Positions 5,478-12,841 of a stretch of 37,578 bases of DNA are shown here, one piece after another; positions within the stretch are counted from its first letter, which is position 1, and the number at the start of each line of letters is the position of its first letter. Source of the DNA: Candidatus Yonathbacteria bacterium RIFCSPHIGHO2_01_FULL_51_10 (GTDB taxonomy: Bacteria; Patescibacteriota; Minisyncoccia; Phycocordibacterales; UBA1539_B); the NCBI GenBank assembly GCA_001823505.1, contig MHUS01000010.1:39785-77362 (forward strand), read 5' to 3'. The notes under the pieces are model-generated. The model was not told the DNA's origin, ran no database searches, and worked only from the letters and a program-made list of their open reading frames with translations. A program made the position numbers and the translations under genes.

Positions 5478-8240
5478 ATGGCGCACCAAAAAACACTTCC
5501 CTGGCACTCATTTGGACTTGAAGAATCCAACAAACATCTTCGCACTAACTTTGAAAAAGGCCTCACCAACGAAGAAGCAGTTGCGCGTCTCAGAAAATAT
5601 GGAGCAAATACGTTCGGAGAAATACAGCGCGAGAGCATCTTCTTGCGCGTCTTCACACAATTCAAAAATCCGCTCGTCGCAATGCTCCTCATTGGGTTTT
5701 TTGCAACACTTGTCTTTAAGGAGTATCTGGACATGACAGTGATCCTTGCCGCGCTCTGTATCAATGTCATTGTCAGTATCATCCAAGAAGCCCGTGCAGG
5801 AAAAGCATTTGAGAAACTCGTCTCCTCGCAGGAGCGCACTGCGCAGGTCATGCGCGATGGGGAGAAGAAGCTTATCTCCGCTCGTGACCTGGTCTTGGGT
5901 GACATTATTTTTCTTGAGACCGGTACGCGTGTGCCCGCGGATGCACGAATCATCGACGAGCGGGACCTCAGTTTTGATGAATCGGCGCTTACCGGGGAAT
6001 CAATGGAAACGGAGAAAGCGGCCGGCAGGCTTCCTTTGGAAATGCACATCGCCGAGCGCACGAACATGGCGTGGATGGGGACGCTTGCGGTGTCAGGAAG
6101 AGGGAAGGCGGTTGTTGTCGCAACAGGAGAGCGGACAGAGATGGGTGACATTGCCATAAGCTTGAATGATCTTGCTTCAGAGGCAACCCCGCTTCAGAAA
6201 AGCATTCATCGTCTCGCAAAGACGCTGGCTATCATCGCGGCCGGCGCAACTGCGCTCATCTTCGCCTTGGGTATCATGCGCGGACATCAGTTTTCCGAAA
6301 TGGTGCTCATGGCAGTCTCCGTGGGGATCGCCGCAATGCCCGAGGGGCTTCCGGTGGCAGTTACGGTCACGCTCATTATCGGGATGGAGGCGATCCTCCG
6401 ACGCGGGGGACTGGTACGTAATCTCCTTGCGGCGGAGACATTGGGGAGCACCACTATTATTTTGACTGACAAAACGGGTACGCTCACAAAAGCGGAGATG
6501 GAGGTTGCTCAAACGATCGCCCCGGACCATCTCGTGTCTGAAAAGAAGCATGCTGCCGGTGTGTCGGGGGCGCACGACGAGCAGATCCTTACCATGGCGA
6601 TCCTCGCCTCGGATGCATTCGTGGAAGGACGCGAGAGTCCACTTGCCGAGTGGGTGGTGCGCGGTCGGCCGGTAGAACGTGCGATCGTCCGCGCGGGGCT
6701 TGAGTCGGGGATAGACCCGAATGAACTTTTTCGTGAGACGCCGCGCATTGACTTCATGTCGTTTCAGTCCGAACGACGTTTTGGCGCGTCACTCCATAAA
6801 GGCACAAGCAAAACGATGCGGCATCTTTTTGTGACCGGCGCGCCAGAGTTCCTTCTGGCGTCATCGTCGTTCGTTCATATTGGGGATAAGCGCGTGAAGC
6901 TTACCGGCGCAATGCGCAAAGATCTTGAGGCGGTGATGCGACGCGAAAGCGCGGCAGGGATGCGGCTCATCGCAGTGTCGTATAAAAATGTGACATGGGA
7001 GAAACTCCCCCATGAGTCCGATCCAAATCTCGAGAAAGAAATGCTCGGTCAACTTACCTTCGGCGGGATCATCGCACTCCATGATCCACTTCGTCCTGAT
7101 GCTCGCACCGCGATCGAGACTGCACAAAAAGCAGGTACACGCGTCATTATGCTCACGGGCGACAACAAAGAGACCGCGCTTGCCATCGCCGAGAAGGCGG
7201 GAATCGCGCCGCAAGGAAGTCGTGCCGTTACGGGAGATGAAGTTGAAAAAATGACGGATAGTGAGCTTCTTCACGCACTCCGCGAGATCTCAGTCTTTGC
7301 GCGCGTGCTTCCGCACCAGAAGCTTCGCATCGCGCGGATCTTAAAAGGCGAGGGCGAAGTGGTGGCAATGACCGGAGACGGGGTGAACGATGCCCCGGCG
7401 CTTCGTGCGGCGGATATCGGCGTCGCACTCGGTGGCGGTACCGAAGTTGCCAAAGAAGCATCTGATCTCGTGCTCCTTGACGGCAGTTTCTCGGTCATCG
7501 TCGCGGCGATAGAAGAGGGGAGGCGTATCTTGGATAATTTAAAAAAGATCGTTTCGTATCTGGTGTCTACCAGCATGAGTGAAGTATTCATTGTGGGAGG
7601 TGCGCTTGTGGTGGGGGCACCGCTCCCGCTTTTGTCGTCGCAGATCATCTGGACGAAGATCGTAGAAGAAGGCTTCATGAATTTTGCATTTGCATTCGAG
7701 CCCAAAGAAGACAATTTGATGCGTCGCAATCCGCAAAGCTCATCAATGCGCACTATCCTCACCCCCAAGGTCAAGCGGCTCATTCTACTTATGAGTGTTA
7801 TCACCGGGGTGTTCTTGATCGGTTTATATTTCACGCTTCTCGCATTCGGCATGTCGATCGAGAAAGCACGCACATTGATGTTCATCGCGATCTCCATCGA
7901 TTCCATTTTCTTCGCGCTCTCGCTCAAAAATCTCCACAAGCCGATCTGGCGCATTCCTATTTTCTCAAATCGCTATCTTGTCTTCGCGCTCATCGGAAGT
8001 ATCGGCGCACTTATTTTGGCACTTGTTCTGCCACCACTACAGAAACTTCTCGCTATCGTTCCGGTGGGGATGGACGACATGGGGTTCATCATCGCGATCG
8101 GACTCATAAACCTCGTGGTGGTGGAGAGCGCGAAATATGCGGTTTTTCGCCACGATCAGCTTGAACACTTGAGCCAAAAGGAGCAACAGGAAACCAAAGA
8201 GGAGGGTGCGGCGCGCAGAGCGCGCCGCCTCGTGCGATAG
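5478..8240 (+). CDS. P-type cation-transporting ATPase, P2A/Ca2+-ATPase-like
   Basis: 920-residue integral membrane pump coupling ATP hydrolysis to cation export. Order: N-terminal cation ATPase domain (LPWHSFGLEESNKHL, about 1-65), M1-M2, actuator with ALTGES at about 169-174, M3-M4 with PEGLP near 288, phosphorylation loop DKTGTLT with catalytic D331, nucleotide domain, MLTGDN near 558, hinge GDGVNDAPAL near 633, then M5-M10. The catalytic machinery is complete. The ion site is not that of SERCA: M4 Glu (PEGLP) and the M5 Glu (SEV) are kept, but the M5 Asn is Ser and the M6 motif NxxTD reads KIVEE (about 726-730). Ca2+ is therefore uncertain; the substrate should be left open. A C-terminal basic tail ends RRARRLVR. 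Single gene, likely leaderless transcript. Confidence 0.93.
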   Translation: MAHQKTLPWHSFGLEESNKHLRTNFEKGLTNEEAVARLRKYGANTFGEIQRESIFLRVFTQFKNPLVAMLLIGFFATLVFKEYLDMTVILAALCINVIVSIIQEARAGKAFEKLVSSQERTAQVMRDGEKKLISARDLVLGDIIFLETGTRVPADARIIDERDLSFDESALTGESMETEKAAGRLPLEMHIAERTNMAWMGTLAVSGRGKAVVVATGERTEMGDIAISLNDLASEATPLQKSIHRLAKTLAIIAAGATALIFALGIMRGHQFSEMVLMAVSVGIAAMPEGLPVAVTVTLIIGMEAILRRGGLVRNLLAAETLGSTTIILTDKTGTLTKAEMEVAQTIAPDHLVSEKKHAAGVSGAHDEQILTMAILASDAFVEGRESPLAEWVVRGRPVERAIVRAGLESGIDPNELFRETPRIDFMSFQSERRFGASLHKGTSKTMRHLFVTGAPEFLLASSSFVHIGDKRVKLTGAMRKDLEAVMRRESAAGMRLIAVSYKNVTWEKLPHESDPNLEKEMLGQLTFGGIIALHDPLRPDARTAIETAQKAGTRVIMLTGDNKETALAIAEKAGIAPQGSRAVTGDEVEKMTDSELLHALREISVFARVLPHQKLRIARILKGEGEVVAMTGDGVNDAPALRAADIGVALGGGTEVAKEASDLVLLDGSFSVIVAAIEEGRRILDNLKKIVSYLVSTSMSEVFIVGGALVVGAPLPLLSSQIIWTKIVEEGFMNFAFAFEPKEDNLMRRNPQSSSMRTILTPKVKRLILLMSVITGVFLIGLYFTLLAFGMSIEKARTLMFIAISIDSIFFALSLKNLHKPIWRIPIFSNRYLVFALIGSIGALILALVLPPLQKLLAIVPVGMDDMGFIIAIGLINLVVVESAKYAVFRHDQLEHLSQKEQQETKEEGAARRARRLVR

Positions 8241-8254
8241 AGACACAAGAATGA

Positions 8255-8260
8255 TATACT
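8255..8260 (+). promoter_or_regulatory. Extended -10 of rmuC, leaderless
   Basis: TGATATACT with TATACT at 8255-8260, ten bases before the ATG at 8271; no Shine-Dalgarno sequence. It lies 14 bases after the ATPase stop, so rmuC may be read both from here and through the ATPase gene. Confidence 0.5.
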
Positions 8261-8270
8261 TCTTCTCAAC

Positions 8271-9398
8271 ATGGACTCGCTACTCGTTATCATCATCGCC
8301 ATTATCGCCGCTGTAATTGGTGCCACTGTGGTATTTTTTGTGGTCAAGGGCAATGCGTCAGGAGTACCTGCCCAGAACCAAAACGACGGTCTCATGCTCC
8401 TCCAGAACCAGATCCAGGGCTTCCAGGCGCAGATCGGCGACCTTGTGAAGACGGTAGACGCAAAGCTTGGCGACTCACAGCGTGATATGCGCGAGACCAC
8501 ACGCATTCAATTCTCAGAATCCCAGAAGCTTATCCAGTCAACCAATGAACAAGTCACCAAACACTTGATCGACGTCGCAAAAGGTGTCGCGGAGGCGAAT
8601 GAAGCGAGCAAGCAGGTGTTCACGATCGCAGATCAACTCCAAAACCTTGAGAAGGTCCTGAAGCACCAGAAACAGCGCGGGAACTTGGGTGAGGCAAGCT
8701 TGGAGCTCTCGCTCAATAACATCCTTCCACCGGATGCGTACGAGATGCAGCATCTTTTTCCGGGAGGAGATCAGGTTGATGCGATCATCAAAACAAAAGA
8801 AGGGGTTATCCCCGTGGACGCAAAGTTCTCACTCGATAACTACAACCGCGTGGTGAATGAGGATGATCCGGAGCGCAAACTGCTCCTCGAAAAAGATTTC
8901 CGTAATGACCTCAAGAAGCGCATTGATGAGACTGCAAAATATATCCGCGTAAAAGACGGCACGCTGCCGTTCGCCTTTATGTACATTCCCGCAGAAGGGA
9001 TCTACTACGACCTGCTCATCAACGACGTGGGGTCCAAGGTGAATGCCCGAAGCTTGATCGACTATGCGTACACGGAAAAAAACGTGATCATCGTATCGCC
9101 CACGACATTCTCTGCGTATCTGCAGGCAGTTCTCTATGGCTTTAAGGCGTTCAAGATAGAGGAGTCGGCAAAAGAGATCGCCAAGGAGGTGGAGAAGCTC
9201 GCACGCCACCTGCGCGCGTATGATGAACATTTCAAAAAAGTTGGGAAGTCGCTGGGCACCACCGTGAACCACTATGATGCCGCGCAGAAGGACTTTGGGA
9301 TGATAGAGAAGGATGTCTTTAAGATCACGGCAGGCAAAGCAGAGATCGGTTTTGAGGCCTTGGCGCTCGATAGGCCCGCGGATGAGGCGGGGGAGTAA
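8271..9398 (+). CDS. rmuC: RmuC-family DNA recombination protein
   Basis: 375 residues. One N-terminal membrane span (about residues 4-25), a coiled-coil section (about 40-135) and a conserved nuclease-like domain with the RmuC signatures KQRGNLGEASLE (near 129-140), DAIIKTKEGVIPVDAKFSLDNY (near 167-188, containing the D...D-x-K restriction-fold core), LPFAFMYIPAEGIYYDL and VIIVSPTTFSAYL. RmuC limits DNA inversions at short inverted repeats in E. coli; the fold is a PD-(D/E)XK-like nuclease, membrane-tethered here. Length is within the usual range, slightly short. Last gene before the rplU fragment. Confidence 0.93.
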   Translation: MDSLLVIIIAIIAAVIGATVVFFVVKGNASGVPAQNQNDGLMLLQNQIQGFQAQIGDLVKTVDAKLGDSQRDMRETTRIQFSESQKLIQSTNEQVTKHLIDVAKGVAEANEASKQVFTIADQLQNLEKVLKHQKQRGNLGEASLELSLNNILPPDAYEMQHLFPGGDQVDAIIKTKEGVIPVDAKFSLDNYNRVVNEDDPERKLLLEKDFRNDLKKRIDETAKYIRVKDGTLPFAFMYIPAEGIYYDLLINDVGSKVNARSLIDYAYTEKNVIIVSPTTFSAYLQAVLYGFKAFKIEESAKEIAKEVEKLARHLRAYDEHFKKVGKSLGTTVNHYDAAQKDFGMIEKDVFKITAGKAEIGFEALALDRPADEAGE

Positions 9399-9424
9399 AG
9401 TAGCTTCACAGAGAAACTTGACAT

Positions 9425-9500
9425 TGATCAAGACGGGCGGCAAGCAATACAAAATGGTTCCGGGTCAGACGCTTAAGATCGAGAAGCTTTTTGACGAGCC
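9425..9500 (+). pseudogene. Degenerate 5' fragment of rplU (bL21)
   Basis: About 76 bases align without gaps to 11051-11126 of the intact rplU gene, roughly 65 of 76 identical, most differences being synonymous third positions. Translated, both read IKTGGKQYK-M/V-VPGQTLKIEKL. The fragment has no start codon (it begins at codon about 23 of the gene) and loses homology after the LSDE/LFDE codons. It begins 27 bases after the rmuC stop and is directly followed by the AT-rich segment carrying the 92-aa gene and the nitrilase. Best read as the remnant of an original rplU interrupted or duplicated when that segment arrived. Confidence 0.85.
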
Positions 9501-9546
9501 AGACGCAAAAGAAGAGGGTTCGGGGTTGAATGTATCACGAAAATTA

Positions 9547-9575
9547 TTGACAGATTTTATTAAGTATGCTACACT
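9547..9575 (+). promoter_or_regulatory. Promoter of the 92-aa gene
   Basis: Consensus TTGACA (9547-9552), 17-base spacer, TACACT (9570-9575). Leader about 68 bases, long for this window, ending in a GAGGAGGAG ribosome site (9636-9644). Confidence 0.8.
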
Positions 9576-9649
9576 AATTTTAGTAAACAGGCAGTACTTT
9601 GTAATTTGATTATCCTCGAGAAATCGAATCGACCTGAGGAGGAGTGGAG

Positions 9650-9928
9650 ATGACTAAACTAAGTGCAGTCAGAGTAGAAAACCTGGTTGGTGGGCAAATG
9701 TACTTCCTCGTTGATTACACACTTAAAGCAACGTGTAGTAAGCCATTTATCGTATGTGGTGTTCGACGGAAGGACTCGCATGGACACACATGGACGTGGA
9801 AAATCCTTATTAAAAAAGCCGACGGTTCGCGGGCATGGGTTCCAGACGCATATTGGTTTCAGTTCTTTAAATTCACACCCTTCGCATACAGAAATAAAAG
9901 GATCGAGCTTGGACAAGCACCACTGTAA
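9650..9928 (+). CDS. Unknown 92-aa protein in the rplU-flanked segment
   Basis: Not recognised. Start ATG 9650 chosen over GTG 9644 because GAGGAGGA ends seven bases before it. The sequence has many Trp/Tyr/Phe and alternating strands (FLVDYTLKAT, PFIVCGVRRKD, HTWTWKILIKK, AYWFQFFKF), suggesting a small all-beta fold, possibly SH3- or OB-like; three cysteines are not spaced as a zinc finger. No signal peptide or membrane span. Single-gene unit with strong promoter, long leader and a strong terminator, placed between the rplU fragment and the nitrilase gene. Confidence 0.7.
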   Translation: MTKLSAVRVENLVGGQMYFLVDYTLKATCSKPFIVCGVRRKDSHGHTWTWKILIKKADGSRAWVPDAYWFQFFKFTPFAYRNKRIELGQAPL

Positions 9929-9948
9929 CCTATGATCAAAACTTCATG

Positions 9949-9993
9949 ATAACGTACCTAGGCACTTTGCACTTTATGGTACGTTATTTTTTT
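9949..9993 (+). terminator. Terminator of the 92-aa gene
   Basis: Perfect 10-bp arms ATAACGTACC (9949-9958) and GGTACGTTAT (9978-9987), 19-base loop, then a run of T to 9993. Confidence 0.85.
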
Positions 9994-10044
9994 GCAAAAT
10001 CCCACATGTTTTAGGATTGTCATATAAGTGTTACAATAATATTT

Positions 10045-10920
10045 ATGATAACAAAAATTGCATTACTACAAATAAATGCGGGGGAAACTGTCTTTGAAAA
10101 TTTTGAGATTGCTAAAACTCATATTGAAAAAGCGGCACAAAATGGAGCTGACATTGCGCTTCTCCCCGAATTATGGAATGTTGGGTACACATCTCCCGAT
10201 GAGTACGTATTCGGGAGGGACACCTGGGGTAAATCAGCTTTTTTCGTGGGAGATAGCGAGTTTGTAAAATACCAAGAGCTTGCGAAGGAGGTGGGGATCG
10301 CTATCCTATTGCCATTTTTAGAAAAAAATACTCAGGGAAATTTTTATAATTCCGCAACGCTTATCGACTACACAGGAGAGGTTATTTTACATTATCAAAA
10401 AGTACACACGGTGGATAAGGCGTGGGAGATACTATTTACGTCAGGAGAGAATTTTCCGGTTGTTGATCTAAAAACAAAAAAAGGGATGGCAAAAGTAGGT
10501 TGTATGATTTGCTACGACAGAGAGTTCCCCGAATCAGCGCGAATCCTTATGCTCAATGGTGCAGAAATAATTTTGGTTCCCAATGCGTGCGTTTTGGATA
10601 GTAATCGGTTAACGCAATTTCAATCTCGCGGGTTTGAAAATATGCTTGGAGTTGCAATGACTAATTATCCAAAACCAAAATTTAATGGCAAATCTTGCGC
10701 ATTTGACGGAATGCGTGTTAAGGGAGAGGACTACAACCCTCTTGTGGTTATGGCAGACGAAGAAGAGGGCATCTGGTATGCTAACTTTGATATCGATATA
10801 TTGCGAGCATATCGTGAGAAAGAAATCTGGGGTAATGCTTATCGCAAACCAAGATTGTATGGAAAACTCACTGAGGACAACATTCACCAACCCTTCGTAA
10901 GGAAAGATGCACGGCGCTAG
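10045..10920 (+). CDS. Carbon-nitrogen hydrolase (nitrilase superfamily)
   Basis: 291 residues, full length for the family. Amidase that cleaves a non-peptide C-N bond through a Glu-Lys-Cys triad: Glu in LLPELWN (near 42), Lys in LHYQKVHTVD (near 119) and Cys in VGCMICYDREFPE (near 157) are all present. Closest in style to the omega-amidase / N-carbamoylputrescine amidase / predicted amidohydrolase group; the substrate cannot be told from sequence. Codon use is clearly AT-richer than rmuC upstream and rplU downstream, in line with acquisition. TACAAT at 10032-10037 lies seven bases before the ATG, so the transcript may be leaderless; no Shine-Dalgarno sequence and no good -35. No partner enzymes nearby. 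Confidence 0.9.
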   Translation: MITKIALLQINAGETVFENFEIAKTHIEKAAQNGADIALLPELWNVGYTSPDEYVFGRDTWGKSAFFVGDSEFVKYQELAKEVGIAILLPFLEKNTQGNFYNSATLIDYTGEVILHYQKVHTVDKAWEILFTSGENFPVVDLKTKKGMAKVGCMICYDREFPESARILMLNGAEIILVPNACVLDSNRLTQFQSRGFENMLGVAMTNYPKPKFNGKSCAFDGMRVKGEDYNPLVVMADEEEGIWYANFDIDILRAYREKEIWGNAYRKPRLYGKLTEDNIHQPFVRKDARR

Positions 10921-10948
10921 ACGAGTTTGCATATTACCGCAAACATAC

Positions 10949-10976
10949 TTGCATTTCTTTTGAAATAGGGTAGAAT
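10949..10976 (+). promoter_or_regulatory. rplU promoter, leaderless
   Basis: TTGCAT (10949-10954), 16-base spacer, TAGAAT (10971-10976), ten bases before the ATG at 10987. The alternative ATG at 10975 lies inside the -10 box, which settles the start at 10987. Confidence 0.65.
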
Positions 10977-10986
10977 GGTTCCCATT

Positions 10987-11355
10987 ATGGCTACAAAGGC
11001 AACAACAATGACGACAAAAAAGCTCTCTAAAAAAGAGGGGGATTTCGCGGTGATCAAGACAGGAGGCAAGCAGTACAAAGTGGTCCCCGGTCAAACGCTT
11101 AAGATCGAGAAGCTCTCTGATGAGCTCAAGGCGGGGGACGCAGTATCCTTTGATCAGGTGCTCCTCGTCACGGCGGGAGGCAAAGTGTCCGTAGGCACCC
11201 CCACCATCGCAGGTGCGACCGTCAAGGCAGAATATGTCCGCGGTGGCAGGGCAGACAAGATCACCGTGATCAAATACAAGCAAAAGAGTCGCTATTTTAA
11301 GAAGCGCGGCCACAAGCAGCCCTTCGCGGAGGTAAAGATCTCAACGATTAAGTAG
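10987..11355 (+). CDS. rplU: 50S ribosomal protein bL21
   Basis: 122 residues. Large-subunit protein contacting 23S rRNA. A Lys/Thr-rich extension of about 20 residues (MATKATTMTTKK) precedes the conserved core FAVIKTGGKQYKV, followed by DQVLLV near the middle, the loop VGTPTIAGATV, and the basic end KYKQKSRYFKKRGHKQPF. The usual neighbour rpmA (bL27) is not here but 7.7 kb away on the other strand. A partial, diverged copy of the 5' coding region sits upstream at 9425-9500. Single gene with its own promoter and a palindromic terminator. Confidence 0.96.
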   Translation: MATKATTMTTKKLSKKEGDFAVIKTGGKQYKVVPGQTLKIEKLSDELKAGDAVSFDQVLLVTAGGKVSVGTPTIAGATVKAEYVRGGRADKITVIKYKQKSRYFKKRGHKQPFAEVKISTIK

Positions 11356-11361
11356 CAAAAT

Positions 11362-11389
11362 AAAATCCCCGAGCATGCTCGGGGATTTT
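11362..11389. terminator. Palindromic terminator after rplU, bidirectional
   Basis: A perfect 28-base palindrome: arms AAAATCCCCGAGCA and its complement, giving a GC stem with T-run on either strand. Serves rplU and, from the other side, the minus-strand small membrane protein cluster. Confidence 0.9.
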
Positions 11390-11410
11390 GCAACTTCAGT
11401 ACGATGGTGG

Positions 11411-11518
11411 TCAGTCTTCGTCGTTCAAACCAGACACATCCAGGAATTCTTTAAAAAGAAGCCAGCCGATCAACAAGACTGCTATTCCAAGCAATATGAA
11501 TTTTAACCATAAAGGCAT
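11411..11518 (-). CDS. Tiny single-span membrane protein, 35 aa
   Basis: ATG 11518 to TGA 11411 on the minus strand. Translation begins MPLWLKFILLGIAVLLIG and continues WLLFKEFLDVSGLNDED: one membrane helix (about residues 3-23) with an acidic tail. AAAGGAG lies eight bases before the ATG. Upstream 11544-11568 repeats the leader of the 98-aa gene of the same cluster. Fourth and last of four small membrane-protein genes in line. Function unknown; such peptides often act as regulators of membrane complexes or as toxins, but nothing here decides. Confidence 0.7.
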   Translation of the reverse strand: MPLWLKFILLGIAVLLIGWLLFKEFLDVSGLNDED

Positions 11519-11543
11519 GGCGTGTTCTCCTTTGTTGGTGTTC

Positions 11544-11568
11544 GGAACAATTCTCTAGTACTCTGCTA
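11544..11568 (-). repeat. Copy 2 of a shared upstream leader element
   Basis: On the minus strand GAGTACTAGAGAATTGTTCC, matching 12181-12205 (GAGTATTAGGGAATTGTTCC). Both copies are followed by about ten bases and then ACAAAGGAGA and a start codon. The -35 box seen at copy 1 is not kept here, so this may be an RNA leader element or a decayed duplicate promoter. Confidence 0.55.
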
Positions 11569-11685
11569 CTCTTTTTGTCGCTCTGCAGGGGCTCTTTTCC
11601 AGAGCGCGTACAGTCCAGCAATCAACAAACCAATGAGTACGAGGATTATCCCCGCACCACCTACAATTGTTTCGATAATCTGCAT
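11566..11685 (-). CDS. Tiny single-span membrane protein, 39 aa
   Basis: ATG 11685 to TAG 11566. Sequence starts MQIIETIVGGAGIILVLIG, then LLIAGLYALWKRAPAERQKE: one glycine-containing membrane helix (about residues 5-28) followed by a charged tail, so N-out/C-in is likely by the positive-inside rule. AAAGGAGAAA lies six to twelve bases before the ATG. Third gene in the cluster; the gap to the 43-aa gene is 21 bases, so they share a transcript. Confidence 0.7.
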   Translation of the reverse strand: MQIIETIVGGAGIILVLIGLLIAGLYALWKRAPAERQKE

Positions 11686-11706
11686 CTGATTTCTCCTTTG
11701 GTTGAA

Positions 11707-11838
11707 TTAATTCGTGTGCCAATCGTCGTATTCGTCACACGCTTCTTGCTCAACTGCCGAATTTCTCAGAAACCGCAAGACGAAGACAGCCAGACAAAGA
11801 ACCAGTGCTACTCCTACAATAGCGAGCGCTATTTTCAT
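11707..11838 (-). CDS. Tiny single-span membrane protein, 43 aa
   Basis: ATG 11838 to TAA 11707. Starts MKIALAIVGVALVLCLAVF, then VLRFLRNSAVEQ and an acidic end with DEYDDW. One membrane helix (residues 3-22), cytoplasmic RFLR stop-transfer residues, acidic tail with one Cys. GGGAGG sits eight bases upstream of the ATG. Lies 24 bases after the 98-aa gene. Could be mistaken for a lipoprotein signal, but no lipobox fits. Confidence 0.7.
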   Translation of the reverse strand: MKIALAIVGVALVLCLAVFVLRFLRNSAVEQEACDEYDDWHTN

Positions 11839-11862
11839 TGCAAGTACCTCCCATTATTAAGC

Positions 11863-12159
11863 TCATTCGATTAGCGAAAAATTATTCTTGGAAAGATTTT
11901 GAATCTCCAGTAGAACTTCCCCATCGAGATTAGCTGGATCATTTTCGTTTCTCGGCGAAGTCGCATCTTTGCGCCATAGGTCAAACAAAGAATCCTTGAT
12001 CGCCCAAGCAAACGCGAGTGAAATGAGGGCAATGTCAAACAGCCAAATGTCCGGATTTTTTGAGGGATGACTTACCTTGTCAAAGATGAGAACCAAGGGG
12101 AGTGCCAATACGAGTAAAACGGTCAATACGACCGCCGTTCTTCGGATGCATTTCTTCAT
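11863..12159 (-). CDS. Small membrane protein, 98 aa, two spans
   Basis: 98 residues: basic MKKCIRR start, first span about 8-26, second span about 42-58 (WLFDIALISLAFAWAIKD), then a charged C-terminal half ending in polar residues. AAAGGAG lies seven bases before the ATG at 12159. First gene of a four-gene run of small membrane proteins, with its promoter at 12197-12225. Family not recognised. Confidence 0.72.
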   Translation of the reverse strand: MKKCIRRTAVVLTVLLVLALPLVLIFDKVSHPSKNPDIWLFDIALISLAFAWAIKDSLFDLWRKDATSPRNENDPANLDGEVLLEIQNLSKNNFSLIE

Positions 12160-12180
12160 CAGAGCTCTCCTTTGTCGTGA

Positions 12181-12205
12181 GGAACAATTCCCTAATACTC
12201 TAGCG
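12181..12205 (-). repeat. Copy 1 of the shared leader element
   Basis: Minus strand GAGTATTAGGGAATTGTTCC, spanning the -10 box and transcription start of the small membrane protein operon; GGAATTGTTCC is a near palindrome (GGAA-TTG-TTCC). Second copy at 11544-11568. Confidence 0.55.
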
Positions 12206-12225
12206 CTACGGTTTTAAATAGTCAA
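12197..12225 (-). promoter_or_regulatory. Promoter of the small membrane protein cluster
   Basis: Minus strand TTGACT (12225-12220), 17-base spacer, TAGAGT (12202-12197). The -35 box overlaps the last codons of recR (stop at 12222), so the cluster follows recR closely yet has its own start. Confidence 0.65.
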
Positions 12226-12839
12226 CCGCGGTTTTTAAGCGCGTTCTTAAGCGTCTCTTTGTCGGCGTATTCAAGCTCAGCGCCCGTGGAGAGTCCGCGG
12301 CCGAGGGCGGTAACCTGAAGGTCGTATTTTTTTAGGAGAGATTCAAGCGTTTTTGATATATAGAGCGCGGTGTGTTCGCCTTCGGCATTGGCGCTCGTAG
12401 CCAGGATGATCTCACGGAGGCCATCTTCTTTTGCTGCGCGTTCAACCTCAGTAAGGAGCTCTCGAATACGGATTTTCTTTGCCGGTTCTTGCTCTAGAAA
12501 GGGGAGGGAGCCGCCCAATACAAAGAACCGCCCGCGATATGCATCGCTCGCGCGGATCGCATCAAGGTCGGTGTCCCGCTCCACGGCCATCATGAGTGCC
12601 GGGTCACGCCCTTTGTCAGAACACTCAGGGCAAAGTGCGACTGATCCTGTGTTGGGATAAAATCGGAAACAGTGCGGGCATTGTGCGCTGGCTTTCTTGA
12701 GGGCTGCCAACGCCGCCTCAAGTGCTGAGATCTCTGCCGGCCCGCGAGAAAGCAGGTGATAGACGAACCGCTTCGCCTGCCGCGGCCCAACCCCGGGGAA
12801 TTTTAAAAACTTTTCTGCAAGTGTTTGAAGTGCGTCCAT
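12222..12839 (-). CDS. recR: Recombination mediator RecR
   Basis: 205 residues, full length. With RecF/RecO it helps RecA load at single-strand gaps; forms a ring clamp on DNA. Helix-hairpin-helix at the N terminus (FPGVGPRQAKRF, residues 14-25), four-cysteine zinc finger CPHC...CPEC (about 54-75), Toprim domain (MAVERDTDLDAIRASDAYRG) and the C-terminal Walker-B-like LEYADKETL. Begins two bases after the dnaB stop, so co-transcribed with it. Confidence 0.97.
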   Translation of the reverse strand: MDALQTLAEKFLKFPGVGPRQAKRFVYHLLSRGPAEISALEAALAALKKASAQCPHCFRFYPNTGSVALCPECSDKGRDPALMMAVERDTDLDAIRASDAYRGRFFVLGGSLPFLEQEPAKKIRIRELLTEVERAAKEDGLREIILATSANAEGEHTALYISKTLESLLKKYDLQVTALGRGLSTGAELEYADKETLKNALKNRG

Positions 12840-12841
12840 GG

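Noticed and set aside
5282..6157. 291-codon minus-strand open frame
   Set aside because: Ser/Arg-rich translation antisense to the P-type ATPase gene; no ribosome site and no protein-like pattern.
9313..9609. 98-codon frame containing the rplU-like peptide
   Set aside because: It starts inside rmuC in another frame, and the L21-like part covers only about 25 residues and then runs into a promoter; treated as a pseudogene fragment.
10975..10986. Upstream ATG for rplU giving four extra residues
   Set aside because: It lies within the -10 box; a transcript starting about 10987 cannot contain it.
11544..11590. Second promoter for the 35-aa gene at the repeated leader
   Set aside because: No acceptable -35 hexamer 16-18 bases upstream of the -10-like CAGAGT; kept only as a repeat.
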